The notes beneath the pieces were generated by a model. That model was not told the origin of the DNA. It did no database searches and worked only from the letters and a program-made list of their open reading frames with translations. From Streptomyces rhizosphaerihabitans (GTDB lineage Bacteria; Actinomycetota; Actinomycetes; Streptomycetales; Streptomycetaceae): DNA of 64,000 nucleotides. The DNA lies in NCBI RefSeq assembly GCF_025399795.1, contig NZ_JAODTZ010000023.1, positions 83,427-147,426 of the forward strand, given 5' to 3'. This document shows, one piece after another, positions 63,767-64,000 of this stretch. How positions within the stretch are numbered: the stretch's first letter is position 1; the number at the start of each line of letters is the position of its first letter. Position numbers and translations under genes: made by a program.

Positions 63767-64000
63767 CCGCACCGTCCCCGCATTTGCCGCCTTCGTACAC
63801 CTGGGGAAAGACGCTGACGGGCGCCTCGCTATGCACCCGAGCCGGGTGATCTGGGTCACGCCGGGCGAGGTCCGGTGAGGGTCGGGCGGGAGAACGGGAA
63901 GGCGCTGCGGGCACGTTGGACGCTCCGGGGGTCTTGGGGATGGCGCCGTCGGCGGGCACGCCGGAAGCGCGTCAGCGCCACCAGACAGGCGCGGGGGGCA

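Overview
The window is high-GC actinobacterial chromosome, most probably Streptomyces. The support is very strong third-position GC, frequent GTG and a few TTG starts, and gene families typical of that genus: streptogrisin-type protease, Streptomyces-type phospholipase A2, PAS/GAF/SpoIIE phosphatases, GlxA regulators, a SigE-family sigma factor, and a GC-rich palindromic repeat of a kind common in Streptomyces. I see no rRNA, tRNA, CRISPR array or biosynthetic gene cluster. It reads as accessory or chromosome-arm DNA with many short operons, secreted enzymes, gene remnants and one insertion sequence.

Layout. 0-2 kb: pnuC-nadR, an NAD salvage operon behind a perfect palindromic operator. 2-10.2 kb: a decayed repeat-protein gene, a membrane-tethered solute-binding receptor, a secreted alpha/beta hydrolase, a nuclease-fold gene and a metallophosphoesterase remnant. 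10.4-16.3 kb: aldo/keto reductase, streptogrisin-like protease, Ser/Thr kinase and a TPR protein, separated by short tandem repeats. 16.3-18.2 kb: an IS200/IS605 element whose tnpB is frameshifted by a small palindrome. 18.4-28.5 kb: secreted GH16 glucanase, a glutaredoxin-like protein, a YihY membrane protein and three SpoIIE-type phosphatases, one with a degenerate active site. 28.5-34.7 kb: a four-gene operon (three-helix-bundle protein, PPK2, P-type ATPase, SulP/STAS transporter) with a DevR/DosR-like box upstream. 35-39 kb: lipoprotein, secreted phospholipase A2, a mini helix-turn-helix protein with tandem operators, and an isochorismatase-GlxA pair. 39-44.5 kb: NhaA fused to a DsbA-like domain, divergent from a UvrA paralogue; then a repeat field and a carboxymuconolactone decarboxylase-like gene. 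44.6-49.1 kb: a large AAA regulator with a cupin-like/NTF2-like pair. 49.4-53.2 kb: Ohr, and a TetR/MFS/SGNH set sharing an operator. 53.4-56 kb: divergent HxlR and DoxX, then a secreted amidase. 56-59.5 kb: a second GlxA regulator behind 26-bp repeats, GAPDH, an ABM protein, and two 5'-truncated genes facing head to head. 59.7-63.8 kb: PIG-V-like and GT2-GtrA glycosyltransferases, and a SigE-family sigma factor with its membrane partner.

Working together. The clearest units are the pnuC-nadR salvage pair, the polyphosphate/ion-transport operon (plausibly hypoxia or energy-stress controlled), the TetR-controlled exporter and hydrolase, the HxlR/DoxX electrophile-stress pair, and the protease and glucanase that share one LacI-type operator. 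Function calls rest on recognised motifs. Operator and regulon assignments are inferences from sequence alone.
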